From: Limnanthes douglasii subsp. nivea | Taxonomy: Eukaryota; Streptophyta; Magnoliopsida; Brassicales; Limnanthaceae | Direction of reading: 5' to 3' | NCBI GenBank assembly: GCA_036936605.1 | Contig: JAUPFV010000005.1 | Location: forward strand, 74,536,885-74,600,884 | DNA length: 64,000 nucleotides | In this document: one piece after another, positions 35,576 through 47,394 of the stretch | How the letters are laid out: every line of letters starts with the position of its first letter | Numbering within the stretch: position 1 is the first letter of the stretch | Notes under the pieces: model-generated | The model's input: only the letters and a program-made list of their open reading frames with translations | What the model was told of the DNA's origin: nothing | The model's database searches: none | Translations under genes and position numbers: made by a program

Positions 35576-35589
35576 AAAAAAAAAAAAAT
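35576..35589 (+). repeat. A-tract, possible retroposon tail
   Basis: About 14 consecutive A after TTGTTACCTC. It may be the poly-A tail of a LINE, SINE or processed copy; no flanking target duplication was identified. Confidence 0.5.
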
Positions 35590-35689
35590 ACCATGTCACA
35601 TTATCGATTATGTCATAAGTTTTAATGTTTTTACATAGTCGTACATTAAGTACTAATCGTGAATTTGTAAAAAAATTAACTACTTTTCA

Positions 35690-36290
35690 TTGTGGTTTTT
35701 AAGATTAAGAACCATATATGAATTTTAAAAAATCACCTAATTTATATTGTGAAAATCATTTGAATACTTGAATTAAAAGAGAACTTTCAAATTTTCTACA
35801 TGATTCGTACTCTGAAGACTAGATAATAATTCGAATAATATAAGAATTTTGAAAGTTCATATTTGGTGTGTATTGTGAGCCATATAAAGATTTGAAAGTT
35901 TTCACCTTATTCACACTGTGACGACAATATGAAAACTTAAAAGTTTTAAAGATGGTTCACACTATGAAGACCATGTAAACTTGATTCATGTAAGCATTTT
36001 AAAATTTATCACTTCGTTTGTACAGTACGAGGTAAGAACTTGAATCAAGTAAGCATTTTTAAGTTCTTGCATCATTTATAGTGTAATGACCATGTAAGAA
36101 CTTCAGTCATATGCCTTTTGGTTCATACTACGAGGACTAGCTAAAAACTTGAACCATATAAAAAATTTGAAAGATTTATCTTGGTTCATATTGTGAGGAC
36201 CATGTAAGGAAGTTCTCACATGCTACGTACTGAGGACCATGTTAACTTGAAAATTCTCAAATCATATTCATTTTGGTTTTCAAATTTATG
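35690..36290 (+). repeat. Degenerate tandem array, unit about 65-80 bp
   Basis: About 8-9 imperfect copies of a unit built from 'TTCATACTGTGAGGACCATG', 'TAAGAACTTGAATCATGTAA' and a short AT-rich link. Indels and substitutions are frequent, so the array is old. It stops just before the Tat element. Confidence 0.7.
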
Positions 36291-36327
36291 AACTAAGTAA
36301 ATTTTTTGAAACTTTTAACCTGGTTTG

Positions 36328-36979
36328 TGACAAGGGGGATTCCCCGAGTAAGCATCTGAATGAACAGGACATGCATGTGACGAACTTGGACTAAGACAAT
36401 AGACAAAGAAGAGGAAAAATAGTCAAACGAGCAAACAAAGAAGGAAGGATCAACGAAAATCTGAGGGATGAGTTGACCGACCAGAACAAGGACACAATAA
36501 CCAAACAGAAGACGAGCTCGTGCATAAAAGATCAAGCTAAATAGAAAGCGAGCTCGAATATAACTGAACGACCTCGAATAAGGACAGACAATATTCAAGC
36601 GACCAGAGACGATTGAGCGAGCTCGGACACATGCAGTTTTGCACGAGTCTTATCGCACTCAAGAACCAAGTCAGCTTAAATTTGGCACGCGTGTCCAGTC
36701 AAAACTAACAATTGAAGATTAAGGTGTTTCCTCGGTCGTCATTTAATGGCGCTATAAATTTTGAGTCAAACCGTTTAAGCAATCTATCCGAAATTATAGG
36801 ATAAGTGATGTTAGTGAGTTAGTGGGGTATTAAGTGTAATTAAACACAAATGTAACTGCCCACTAACTAGGAGAACTATAAGTAGGGAGATTCTTTTGAT
36901 AAATTATATGATCTTTTCCTCGTCTCTTTCTGACTAAACGTGTATTTCTACTTTGGCAAAACTTATTATTCCGGTAACA
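36328..36979 (+). repeat. Tat element 5' LTR
   Basis: 652 bp, TGACAAG...GGTAACA. A CTATAAGTAGGGA box near 36876 is a plausible promoter. It matches 45082-45593 through most of its length. Confidence 0.87.
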
Positions 36980-37001
36980 AGTTTTGGCGTTGTCTATGGG
37001 A
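36980..37001 (+). promoter_or_regulatory. Tat element primer binding site
   Basis: TTTTGGCGTTGTCTATGGG directly follows the LTR and is a decayed form of the TTTGGCGCCGTCTGTGGG site seen in many plant gypsy elements. Confidence 0.7.
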
Positions 37002-37019
37002 AAACTCTTTTAATTAACC

Positions 37020-38289
37020 ATGGTAGTCACAAGGTCAGAAATCGAGAGGGATAACCAAGAAACGAGTGAAGTGACAATGAGCAGGAGGAGAGCAACGAAT
37101 CCCCTGCCCGGGAAAAACATCCTATACCCGGTTCTCGTCACATCTCAAGGGGGAAATCTCATGGCACCCGTCGGGACAGTCAATCCGGAGGAACTCCCGA
37201 CTTTGCTCGCCGTTGTTCCCCGGGTCAAAACACAACCCCGCCAACCGGTGGACGTCCCTATGGCCCAAGAGGTTGTGGAAGCAAATGTAGCATTTGAGCG
37301 AGACACGAGAGAACAAGCCATGCACGCCACCATGGCGGGGATTACTGACGTTATTCACGTCTTCACCGCTAAGTTCAAGAGGACGAGCAGAGTCAATCAG
37401 CAATCTGGCCCGGAGGCTAGCAAAGTTGATAGGACGGAGCGATCGTCCAAGCGGGACGACAAGCATGAAGGTGAAGACGAGAATAGAGGCAAGAATCTGA
37501 GCAAAGGTCCAAGAGAAGAAGCTAAGCAAATACCCACCAAGCAAACTCGAGAGAATGAAGACCTCCATTATAACCAAGTTTGTCCGAGGCTATCAGCTTA
37601 CATACTTAAAGAATCACCGTTCTCCGAGAAGATTCTCGAAGCTCAACTCCCAAGGAAGTTCGACCCTTTTACGAATGGAGGCTTACGATATAACAGGAGA
37701 ACCGGAAAGACATTTGGAACAATTCCGGAACATGATGATGACGTTCAATGCTAATGACGCAATATTGTGCGGAGCGCTTTCTATGAACCTCAAGGGTAAT
37801 GCAATGGATTGGTTTAGAAGCTTACCAAAGGGGTCCATCTACGACTTTACCGGATTGTGGAAAGCATTTAGAGAAAGGTTTGTTGGTAACAAGGATCTCA
37901 AGCGAGAGCGAGACTCGATCATGGACCTTTACCAGCGGCGAGGTGAGTCCCTTAAAATTTATGTTAGGAGATTTGTTCATGCCATGAATACTTTAGTAGA
38001 TTTAGCGGAAAACATGGTGGTGGCATCCTTGAAACGAGGGCTCGACCGGAAGGGTGACCTCTATACCGACCTCATCAAGTTCCCAACAGAAAATATGGGA
38101 GATTTGCTCGTCAGAGCTGACGCGTTCATCAGAGTCGACGACGCCAAAAGAGGTGGTTCGTCCGAGCGACGCAGATCAGAGTCCAAGGAAGGAGGTCAGA
38201 AAGAAAAAAGGTCGAAGAGCAGCCCAGAAGAGAGTATAGCCCACCACCTCACCAGTTCGAGCAACCAACTAGACGATTCACTCTATTGA
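37020..38289 (+). pseudogene. Tat element gag (frameshifted)
   Basis: The start MVVTRSEIERDNQ at 37020 follows the primer site closely and fits plant gypsy gag starts. The first frame (37020-37754) carries a charged N-terminal half and the block ESPFSEKILEAQLPRKF. The retrotransposon-gag domain then continues in the next frame from about 37680 (MEAYDITGEPERHLEQFRNM, then 'NAMDWFRSLPKGSIYDF' and FRERFVGNKDLKRERDS) to 38289, with a basic tail (SERRRSESKEGGQKEKRSK). One frameshift near 37670-37690 thus splits it. Gag forms the cytoplasmic virus-like particle. Apart from that, the frame is long and well kept. Confidence 0.85.
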
Positions 38290-38342
38290 CTGAAGCCATC
38301 TCCGTGATTTACGACTGAACACGAGGATGAACGAAGTACCAG

Positions 38343-39240
38343 GTGCCCCGCGTGATGAGTGCCCTAGGGTTGAAAAGATCTAATCGGTATCTCTGTGCTT
38401 ATCATGATGACCATAGGTACTCCACAGATGAGTTCTGGCAACTTAAAGAAGAGATCCAACGACTAATTGACAACAGAGAGTTGATACAATATATCAAGCG
38501 GTCACACCCAGATCGCCGTGAAGAGGTTTGTTCTCTCATCAACGAGAAACCTCGAAATGGAGAAGAAGGAGAATATAATAAGTAGCAGTGGCTTCTCACG
38601 ATATCAAGGGGTAATTCAGTACCAATCCAGGGTACCACCTCCAACAAACGGGCTAAAAACAAACTCGACGTGTATGCAATCGATGCCAATTCTTATTGTA
38701 ATTACAGGGATCCAGTGGCCGATCTCACATTCAATAATAACGATCTCAGTGGTGTCAGTCTGCCCATGAGGATGCATTGACTATTCATATGAATATCGGA
38801 GGTGTTATGGTGACTCGAGTTCTGGTCAATGGCAGTAGCTCCGCAAACATCATATTCAAAAGCAGTTTCAACCGCATGTAAAACATACCACTATACCGGC
38901 CAACGCAGCACAATTTGGTCGACTACGAAGGCATAACTTCACAGTTTTTCAGGGAAGTAGAGTTGCTGGTAAAAGTCGGCCACGGAGCCACTAAAAGGAG
39001 TGAAAACACTATTTATAATCTCCGACGCACCGAGCCCATACCATGCCGTTATTGGGAGACTGTGGCTGCATATGATGGAAGGAACACCGTGCACATTCCG
39101 ACAGTGCATAAAGTATCTAGTGGGCAGCTTAGTGGGTATTATACGACGCATCCCAAAGACCATGCGAACCAGCTACACGATCGCATCGGATCCATCCAAA
39201 CCGCTCCGATAACAATTAAACGACGAGGGTATCCCTGAAC
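38343..39240 (+). pseudogene. Tat element gag tail and aspartic protease (inactivated)
   Basis: 38343-38585 encodes the gag C-terminal pattern of Tat elements (R-Y-L-C-A-Y-H-D-D-H-R-Y-S-T-D-E, then LKEEIQRLI). Near 38790-38860 comes the protease start: NIGGVMVTRVLVNGSSSANI. In functional relatives the last part is V-D-G-G-S-S, so the catalytic Asp is replaced by Asn. Stops and frame changes follow up to 39240. The protease would have processed the polyprotein. Confidence 0.75.
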
Positions 39241-39320
39241 CGGAGGCACTGGATCCTACCTCGCCGAACCCAGTTGAAAACCCGCATGAGATCGACAATC
39301 CTACGGACACAATTACCACA

Positions 39321-40080
39321 ATGGTGGACATACCTATAGCTTATGGTCGCACGCTCCAACTTGGAGGGAAGTTATCTCAGGACTTTAAGGTATGTTTAAT
39401 TGCTTTATTGGAATTTTTTTTAGATATTTTAGCCTGGGAGGAAACTGATGTCTCAAGGGTAAGCTCATCCATCATATGTCACGAATTGGCTATCAACCCT
39501 TGCGCCAAGCCAATACGCCAAAAGTGTAGATCTTTCTCAGTAGAAAAACAGGCGGCCATAGTAGCAGAGATGGCAAAATTAACTCGTCTGGGACACATCC
39601 GGAAAGCATGGTATCCGGTTTGGATAGCTAACCCCGTTTTGGTCAAAAAGAAGAGTGGCCAGTGGCGAATGTGCGTGGACTTCACCGTCAGTCATTCCCT
39701 AAAGACGCCTTCCCACTTCCGCGTATCGATCAGTTAGTTGATTCAGCTTCGGGTTGTGAATACTTGTCACTCATGGATGCGTACTCTGGATACAATCAGA
39801 TTCGCCTCCACCCATCCGATCAGGAACACACCGCTTTTCAGACTTAAGGTTTATATTGCTACACGGTCATGCCTTTCGGTTTAAAGAACGCAGGGTCGAC
39901 ATACTAAAAACTGATAAAACATATTTTCCAAGAGCACATGGGACAACACTTAGAAGCATACATTGATGACATGATCGTTAAAACTCACGAGGAAACACAA
40001 CACTTGGAGACATTGCATAAATTTTTTGATTTAGTACGTTAGTTTAACCTCAAGCTCAACCGAGATAAGTGTTTTTTAAG
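39321..40080 (+). pseudogene. Tat element reverse transcriptase
   Basis: The frame at 39321-39737 has the entry to RT (DVSRVSSSIICHELAINP, then 'VLVKKKSGQWRMCVDF'). A one-base slip near 39685 moves the reading to DAFPLPRIDQLVD and 'YLSLMDAYSGYNQIRLHP'. Then come VMPFGLKNAGSTY and the active site AYIDDMIVKT near 39958-39985, where the Y-I-D-D is intact. Stops at about 39844, 39905 and 40040 break it. RT copies the element RNA into DNA in the particle. Confidence 0.85.
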
Positions 40081-40845
40081 GGTGGCTAAAGGTAATTTCT
40101 TGGATTACGTGGTGATTCAACGAAGTATTCAAGCTGATCATGTCCAGCTAAATGCATTTTTTACGAATGGACCCTCCAAAGAATATCAAGGAGGTACAAT
40201 GTCTCACGAGAAGGCTAGCAGCGTTATCCAGGTTCATTTCTCGAGTATCGGACAAGAGTCATCACTTTTTATTGAGGTCATACAAGGAGCTAAGAAATTC
40301 GCCTGGACAGAAGTATGCAGCAAGGATTTCCACGAGCTCAAGCAATATGTTACTTCTCCAGAGATTTTGACTACACCCGTGGCTGAAGAACCTCTGGTCC
40401 TCTATCTATCAGTATCACCATTTTCTGTCAGTTCAGCATTGAGTTCGCGACCAGAACGGGGTACATCGCCCGATATATTATACGAGCAAAACACTAACGG
40501 ATGCGTAAACAAGGTACCTTAATCTTGAAAAGCTAGCACCGAGTTTAGTTATCGCCGCCCGACAAATGCGTCCATATTTCTAATGCCACATCATCATTAT
40601 GCGAATAGCTTTTCCTCTGCGAACAGTACTACAGAAGCCTGATGTCTTCGGGCGTCTCACCAAGTGGAGTATCGAGCTCGGTGAGTACGATATTCGTTTC
40701 GAATCGCATGTAGCTGTTAAGGGACAGGTCATCCCCGATTTTCTTGTTAAATTATTTTCCTCCAGGCACCAACAGGTTGATACAAAGGATCAAGAAGTAA
40801 CAAAGCTAGAGGAGTGTATAGTTGAATTTGATGGCGCATCTTGCG
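40081..40845 (+). pseudogene. Tat element RNase H region
   Basis: The RT thumb and RNase H follow: 'FAWTEVCSKDFHELKQYV' near 40300, LVLYLSVSPFSVSSAL near 40400, and later 'LTKWSIELGEYDIRFESH' with VKGQVIPDFLV near 40660-40745. Near 40815 VEFDGASC begins a second RNase H-like domain as found in Tat elements, but it is cut off almost at once by the deletion that joins it to the integrase C-terminus. Confidence 0.75.
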
Positions 40846-41284
40846 TATCAGGGAGACATCCCTTTCGCCCTGGTATACAGCACCGAAGCAGTCATCCCAG
40901 CAGAGATCATCGTGCCAAAGCACCGAATAGAACACTACGAAGAATAGGCAAATCTAATAGCCAGATCAATGAGTTTGGATCTCCTCGAGGAACAACAAGA
41001 TGAGGCCCGCGTACGAGCAGAGCATTAAAGAAGTCTGATGAGGGGATGCTTCAACGCTCGACTCAAGCCACACTCTCTTAAAGTGGAAGATTTGGTATTA
41101 AAGAATAAAAAATTAAGGCCTAAACAGTGGAGCAGGTGGCAAGTTGGTACCAAACTGGGAAGGCCCATATAGAGTTATCTCCAAAGGGCAACGAGGGTCG
41201 TACAGATTGGCAGATCACAATGGCCAAGCACGCAAACACCCCTGGAATGTAAATCACCTTAAATTGTATCGCCAATCTACTTAG
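40846..41284 (+). pseudogene. Tat element integrase C-terminus only
   Basis: Immediately after VEFDGASC the sequence jumps to the integrase C-terminal region (DIPFALVYSTEAVIPAEI, 'LDLLEEQQDEARVRAEH', 'SLKVEDLVLKNKK', HPWNVNHLKLYRQ), ending at a stop near 41282-41284. The zinc-binding part and the D-D-E core are missing, so an internal deletion of roughly 1 kb is inferred from family layout. The element could not integrate by itself. Confidence 0.8.
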
Positions 41285-41921
41285 ACCGTATTGATGCGCT
41301 CTTTTTCCTCCCTGATGGTGCAGGGAGGTTTTTTAATGAGGCATCTTAAGACAACAACTTACTTCTTTAATATAATTTATGTTTTCGCCATTATGTGTTT
41401 ATTGCAAGTTTTTATCCTTACACTTAGCGAACGGGTCAATGACCATGCCATACGTCACTACGTAATGGACCATACTGAGTCCAGACTAAGTGTCTATAAA
41501 CAATAATAGGCTAATTGGCCACATCTACAGGCTACTTAAACGCCATACTGTGCCTTATACTTTGTATTGAGTATATTAGCGAACTAGTTAAAGACCAAGT
41601 ATATAGTAGAATACGCAATAGGGTCTACGTGACCTCCTCGCGAGCTAACTATCATAAAAATACTTTTTTAAGCTATCCAATGAGCCCTATTGAGCTCGAT
41701 ATTATAAGGATCTCCATGCAAAGCAATAAACACGTGCTCCACATTTTCTCCACCAAATTTCTAATAAAATAAGGTATGCTAATATCGCTCGCACACACTT
41801 TCCATTGTCTTTTGGCATAAATAATATTAAATTAATAGCTTCAAATGTATCCAATAATACATAACGTAACATAAGGTTTTTCAAAAACAATAAAAAACAA
41901 AAACAAAAAAGACAACAAAAA
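41285..41921. other. Spacer between Tat pol and antisense ORF
   Basis: About 640 bp between the convergent pol and antisense reading frames. It begins with an 8-bp GC stem (CCTCCCTG/CAGGGAGG, 41307-41328) followed by T(6). No coding pattern. Confidence 0.5.
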
Positions 41922-44472
41922 CTATAACAACTTGGCATTCGGGGAAGAAGGCGGCTTGTTTTGCTTTGATTGAGTCACATCAGCTACATCAATGGTCACA
42001 ACTTCAACAACTGGAACATCTTGAATGCCAAGGTTTTGAGGAGGTACAGGGTTTTGGACAAGAGATGAAAAGGATCCCAAGTTAAGCCCATGATTTAGCG
42101 CCCACAACTCTGTTATAGCTTTCTTATTCTTCTTGGCTATCATCTGAGTTGCAACAGTTAGCATTTGTGTTTTCCTTTCCGCTACAGATGTCTTCAAGTG
42201 CTTTTTCCACCGTTGTCTCTCCCTCTTGAGCTCTGCGTACCCCCCTTCCACTTTGGCTTTCAACTTTGTGTTATCAGCAAACAAAATTGTTATTCGCTCA
42301 GCTTGCTGCTCCACCCTCTTGGATCGAGACAAGTTCTAATCCATCAGGTTTGAACTCTAAGCCAAAAGTTCATCGTTCCTCTTTAAAAGGACTTCATTCT
42401 GTTTTAACATTGCCTTGTTATTTTCGGATACGCTTTTGCATCTCTCGTCACTGCATATTAAAGCCTCATTGAGGGTTTCCTCCAGTTTTTCCTTCGCTTC
42501 GACCGCTTGGTTTTTGGTCGCCTTCGCTGATGCATACACAAATCTCAAACGAATAACTTCAGTAGTGGTGTTTTTGGCTGACCCGAACACCATAGCTTCT
42601 GGTCTTCACATCTCCATAGCCTCTAGATCAACCGAAGACATGCGTCGGTAGCCTAATACGACTGAGTTTTGATGAATCTACACAAAGTCGGAGAGTTATA
42701 TGCTACTACCTTTTATTCAAAACATAAAGTCCATCGACTTACCTCAATGACGAGCTCCAGTTGTCGTTGTAAGATCTCAAGAACTGGCATCCCATCATAA
42801 TACGATAGGATATGAATTCGACGGAGTTGTTCAAATATAAATGACGAGGGATGAGGTATGATAATCTGCTTAGGAAGCAGCTCTTCCAAAGACACCTTCC
42901 GTTGACTAGTCCTAGTGCCACTATTTTCAACCGTGGGCTTCCTTCCTATCGGTTGAGACACAACACTTTCTCCCACTACTATTGGCAAAAGGGGCATGTT
43001 CAATGTGTTAACCCAATGCTTCATCTTCTCAGCATGCTCCGGTGGGATAACCTTCTTCTTCCGAGCCTTGTCTTTTTCCTCTTCGTTGTCCTACACCAAG
43101 TCAATCAAACCTCCCATAGCATTAGGATTTTCCCTCTCGCCTTGTTTAGATGACAGGTGAATTAGGGGACAAGTTGTTCCTTCAGGCGCAACCTTTATAT
43201 TGACGGTATCCTCATCTGTTAGCTGCAATTTCCTGGCAGCAAGAGGGACAACATCTTTAATCATTATTTTTCTTTTGTTCCATGGTTTCACCAATGAGGG
43301 CGACTCCTTATCCTCTTCCTCCTCTCGTTCTACTCACACATCACTAGTTTGAGAAACCTCCCGAACAACCGGGGTATTCCTTTCACCCTGATTGACCTTC
43401 TCTCCCATTTTAGTTGCCACTATGTCTCCTTGCCCACCCGGTTGGCCAGTGTCAGATGATAAATCTCCTGCTTCAATTCCCTTTTGGGTAATTTGAGGTA
43501 CTGCGAGCCAAATCCTGGTATTTTTATTCTCTCGATACCTTTTTTCCATTAAGGCCCTGATCCACTCCATCGTGGCTTCAGCCCTGTCAGCCATTTTCGC
43601 TTTATCATTTGAAGAAACCTCCAACTCTGGCACAGACTACAACCCCAACTTTATATAGTTGTAACGTGTAAACAACTGTTTGGGGTCTTGCTGCCTTGAT
43701 GAACATACTAAGTTCCCGATTCTAATTAAGGGATTAACGTAATCCTTCGCTCTCCTTCTCTCCACCAGTTCTGATTGGCCGCCTCACCTGCACAAATGAA
43801 GACTTATAAGTTACTTATTAACAAGACTCGACAAATAATTTAATGTTCAACTAGTTCTATCGAGGCTTACACTTTACTTTCCATGTCCTTTCTAACTGAA
43901 GGTTCAGAGTGGGTCTTTTATGCTCCCAATTTCCGGACACAAAAACAAAGCAATTCTTCCAATTTCTATCTGATGAGGGGAGTTCGACAATATTTTTCAT
44001 CCCTTTTAAATGGGTATAGAAGAAAATGGGCTTTGGAAAGTTTGGTCACATTAGTGGCAACTAACAAGTCTGTTAGGCAGACATCAATTCCTAATAAGCG
44101 TGAGCTCAGTACTACGCTAAGAAGCAATCTCCACTTATTTACAGAAAGCTGCGTAGGACAGATGCCTAACATGTTAACGTAGTCACGAATCAACTCAGGC
44201 AGCAGTAGACGCAAACCCCAATCAAACAAAATGGCGAAAAGCCATGTCTCCGTTTCTTGAGCATGATAAGGATGCTCGCTTACGAAGGACGCTCTTATAG
44301 TTACGTTCTCTGGAATACCACATCTATTCTTAAAAGTAGCCACCTCATACTCATCTAGATAAACATATTTGGGGGCTATTTGCGAGAAGTAATTCTCCAA
44401 AGCATCGATTTCTTCAAACACAGGCTCCTATGTTTTTTCTACCTTCGTTTTCGTCGCCCTTTTTGGTGCCAT
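41922..44472 (-). pseudogene. Tat element antisense ORF (PF04195-like domain)
   Basis: Minus-strand coding sequence starts near 44472 (MAPKRATKTK), has a stop after about 14 codons, and continues as the 151-codon frame 44421-43966. That frame's domain (DEYEVATFKNRCGIPENV, then 'FDWGLRLLLPELIRDYVN' and LSVNKWRLLLSVVL) resembles the 'putative gypsy type transposon' domain found in antisense ORFs of plant Tat elements. Further pieces (43633-43334, 43294-43091, 43024-42713, 42593-42357, 42332-41922) are charged. The last two are coiled-coil-like (KAKVEGGYAELKRERQRW). A splice-acceptor-like TTTGTGCAG lies upstream of 43633. Function is unknown even in intact relatives. Stops and frame changes suggest a dead copy, unless introns explain some of them. 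Confidence 0.75.
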
Positions 44473-45081
44473 GGATTATACTGAGACTGCAAGGAGGTAA
44501 GGTTATGAATCAGTACAATTATAGCGGGCAAGGGCGATCGATTCAACGTAGGGTAAGCATACATATCTGAGGAATACCCTATTTACAAGTTCCTCACTCT
44601 AGAATCTAGGGTAATAAACTTTAACAAAACACCATGCACAATCACATTTTTTAGAATATGTAATATACCTGGTTTATGGTGTGAAAATCGACAGAGAACT
44701 CTTGGATGGAAACTGGAAACTTTTTTCTTCAGCAAGAACAACACAGTAAAACTCGAGAGTGTTTTTGTTTTTATTTTCTAGCAAATAATGAAATACTAAG
44801 CTAAAGGGTAAAACGCTTGGAATATACTGGTAAGACGTCACCAAACACTTGGAAATTGTATAAAAAACTCAAACGTCAGGTGCTTTATCTCAAATACGAC
44901 TGTGTCAGAACCGTCAAAGTTACATAATCAACAAGTGTCGTTCTACTGGTGAATAATGATGCCAACAGTCGCTTGGAGTAACCACGCACCTACCCTACTC
45001 GTCCCTTAACAGTAATATTTTATTTTATAGGTTCACCAATTTCGTTCCAAAATTACTAAACCTATAAACTAGGGGGTACCC

Positions 45082-45593
45082 TGATAAGAAGGTATTCCCC
45101 GAGTAAGCATATGAACGAACAGGACATGCAAGTGACGAGCTTGGACTAAGACAATAGACAAAGAAAAAAAGAGTCAAACCAGCAAACAAATGAGGAGGGG
45201 TCAACAAAAATCTGAGGGATGAGTTGACCGACCAGAACAAGGACACAATAACCAAACAGAGGACGAGCTCGTGTGTAACATATCGAGCTAAATAGAAAGC
45301 GAGCTCGGAGATAACTAAATGATCTCGAATAAGGACAAACAAAATTCAAGCGACCAGAGACGATTGAGCGAGCTCGGACAAATGCAGTTCTGCATGAGTC
45401 TTATTGCATTAAAGAGCCAAGCCAGCTCAGATTGGCACGTGTGTCCGTTCAAAACTAACAATTGAAGAATAAGACATTTTCTCGTTCGTCATTTAATGGT
45501 GCTATAAATTTTGAGTCAAACCGTTTAAGCACTTTATCCAGAATTATTGGAGAAGTGATGTTAGTAACTTAGTGGGGTATTAAGTGTAATTAA
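45082..45593 (+). repeat. Tat element 3' LTR (truncated)
   Basis: 512 bp matching 36328 onward (TGATAAG..., TTCCCCGAGTAAGCAT). It ends abruptly after TAAGTGTAATTAA, lacking the TATA-box end of the 5' LTR. Confidence 0.85.
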
Positions 45594-45659
45594 GATTTTG
45601 TAAGAATGTACTAATTAGTAAAATATTATATTAGTTAAGGATACATAATATCCTATCCA

Positions 45660-46862
45660 ACAACAATGAGTCCAAACCAACATAGTTATCCTTCTCCACT
45701 TTACAAATATCAGTCAAACCTCTATGGAATTTCTTACATTGTGCAACCGAACTCTTCAGCCCAACCTCTATGGTATTTCAAAGTGCAACCACAGTTTCCA
45801 AGTACAAATCCTCAATTTCATCAAACAAAAACAACTTCTTGCCTTCGACTTTGTAGTACCCCAAACAATGAAAACAAAAACAATCACATCTCTTCGCCAG
45901 CCAAAGAGTCGACGGTAAAAAAATCATGCTTATTGATGATAATTAATTATTTGACAATGATTCTGATTGGACCTAGAGATATTATATGGCCAGTTACAAC
46001 CAAAATTTGACAATACAAAAATGAACAAATATAATGGCAAAAAGGACCATGAGCATCACATTGAAAATTTGAAAGCGAGAAGTAGGGATGCCAAAATGAT
46101 GTGTATAGAATTCTTCATGACCTTCAGCGGATTATTTGACTTGGTTCAGTTGGCTACCCTATTGGCCGCATTAAAAGCTTCCAAAAAAATTAAATGAAAT
46201 TAAAAAACTAGCACATGAGCTCAAAAATAACTAAGGGAAATCAATATTATGTCATAAATTGTTTACAAATTCTGAAGGATAGTTTGAGAGATTACTCATG
46301 AACGTTTGTGGAATAAATAATGAGTTGCACGATTGTTATGATTTGGTAAGAGCGGCATCAATCAGGCAAGATATCCTACCGGAAATTTTAGCATAACATA
46401 GTATGACGAATGAAGACACTTAACTTTATGAATATTTTGGCTCAGGTTGAGAGGCATATCAAGGTGGAGGAGACTGTCAGAGCCATGTTAGATTGATATA
46501 CCATTAATCTAAATGGTTACCCATATTACCACCATTTGGTGATCAATAATGAACCATATATTATAACATAAGTTAACTATAAAACAAGTACTATGCTGTT
46601 GGGATAGTAACAAAAATATTTTACACCGAGTTAACGAGAAATTTTTGGTTATTTACAAGAGAACAAATGATGTGGTAGAGTATCAACAACCAAATAATAT
46701 GTATTATATTAGAGAAAAAAAATATAATTAAGTTTGCAAGTTTCACAATAAAATTGGGTAGTACACCATAGACTGTTGGGATTTAAAAGATGAAGTTTAA
46801 ACATGATATATGAAAGAAAATTTTTAGAGTTTGTCCGAAATAAACACAAAAAGGAGGTGTGA
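45660..46862 (+). pseudogene. Gag fragment of another gypsy element
   Basis: The plus strand, with stops, shows a leader frame (45666-46010), then the gag-domain start FDNTKMNKYNGKKDHEHHIE, 'RSRDAKMMCIEFFMTFSG' (46020-46130), a later part with ILAQVERHIKVEETV (about 46430-46480), and the C-terminal pattern KFHNKIG...TIDCWDLKDEV (about 46735-46800) typical of Tat-type gag. It abuts the truncated Tat LTR on its left and a minisatellite on its right; no LTR of its own is seen. The stops rule out function. Confidence 0.7.
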
Positions 46863-46869
46863 CAAACTA

Positions 46870-47345
46870 TTATAATTGGCATGGTTTTGTTATTTATCAT
46901 AATTGGTCTGGTTTCGCAAATATCATAATTTTCCTGGTTTAGTATCAATCATAATTGACATGGTTTCTCATCTATCATAATTGGCTTGGTTTCTCATCTA
47001 TCATAATTGGTCTGGTTTCTCATCTATCATAGTTGGTATGGTTTCGCATCTAGTGTCTAGCATATATCATAGTTAGTATGGTTTAACATCTATCATAGTT
47101 AGATTAGTTTCCAACTATCATAATTAGTCTGGTTTCTTATCTATCATAGTTAACCTGGTTTCGCATCTATTATCTATCATAGTTGGCTTGGTTTAGCATC
47201 TGTCATAGTTAGCCTGGTTTCTCATCTATTATAATTGGCATGGTTTCTCATCTATCATAATTGTCACGGTTTCTCATCTATCATAGTTAGCATGGTTTCA
47301 CATCTAACATCTAACATCTATCATAGTTGTCTCATCTATCATAAC
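46870..47345 (+). repeat. 26-bp minisatellite
   Basis: About 17-18 imperfect copies of a 26-bp unit (TCATAATTGGTCTGGTTTCT + CATCTA). Some units contain CATCTAACATCTAACATCTA stretches identical in kind to the 8-9 kb heptamer array, so the two arrays may be related. Confidence 0.88.
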
Positions 47346-47394
47346 CGAATGATTATTTTTAGCTTTCTTAAAATCTTTAGGCTTCAAATTATAA

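Larger units (their letters stand above)
36328..45593 (+). mobile_element. Tat-lineage Ty3/gypsy element with antisense ORF (defective)
   Basis: A 9.3-kb element: 5' LTR, a TTTTGGCG... primer site, gag, protease, RT, RNase H, truncated integrase, a 2.5-kb minus-strand ORF region, a purine tract (CTAGGGGGTACCC) and a truncated 3' LTR. The order gag-PR-RT-RH-INT plus an antisense ORF downstream of pol is known from plant Tat-lineage elements. The integrase core is deleted and several frames are broken, so it is not autonomous. A target duplication cannot be checked because the 3' LTR lacks its last 140 bp or so. Confidence 0.87.

Noticed and set aside
37122..37577. 151-codon minus-strand frame opposite Tat gag
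   Set aside because: Shadow of the well-supported gag on the plus strand.
41307..41334. GC stem followed by six T just after the Tat pol stop, like a bacterial terminator
   Set aside because: The sequence is a plant nuclear retroelement; intrinsic terminators do not apply. I kept it only as a note on the spacer.
42165..43153. Plus-strand frames opposite the antisense ORF
   Set aside because: Pro/Ser/Leu-rich shadows; the minus strand carries the recognisable domain and coiled-coil patterns.
45025..45349. Minus-strand frames in the Tat 3' LTR (also 36293-36598 in the 5' LTR)
   Set aside because: They recur in both LTRs because the LTRs are copies; no family pattern, so LTR sequence rather than a gene.
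46870..47345. 26-bp repeats as a CRISPR candidate
   Set aside because: Units are contiguous with no spacers and degenerate; it is a minisatellite.
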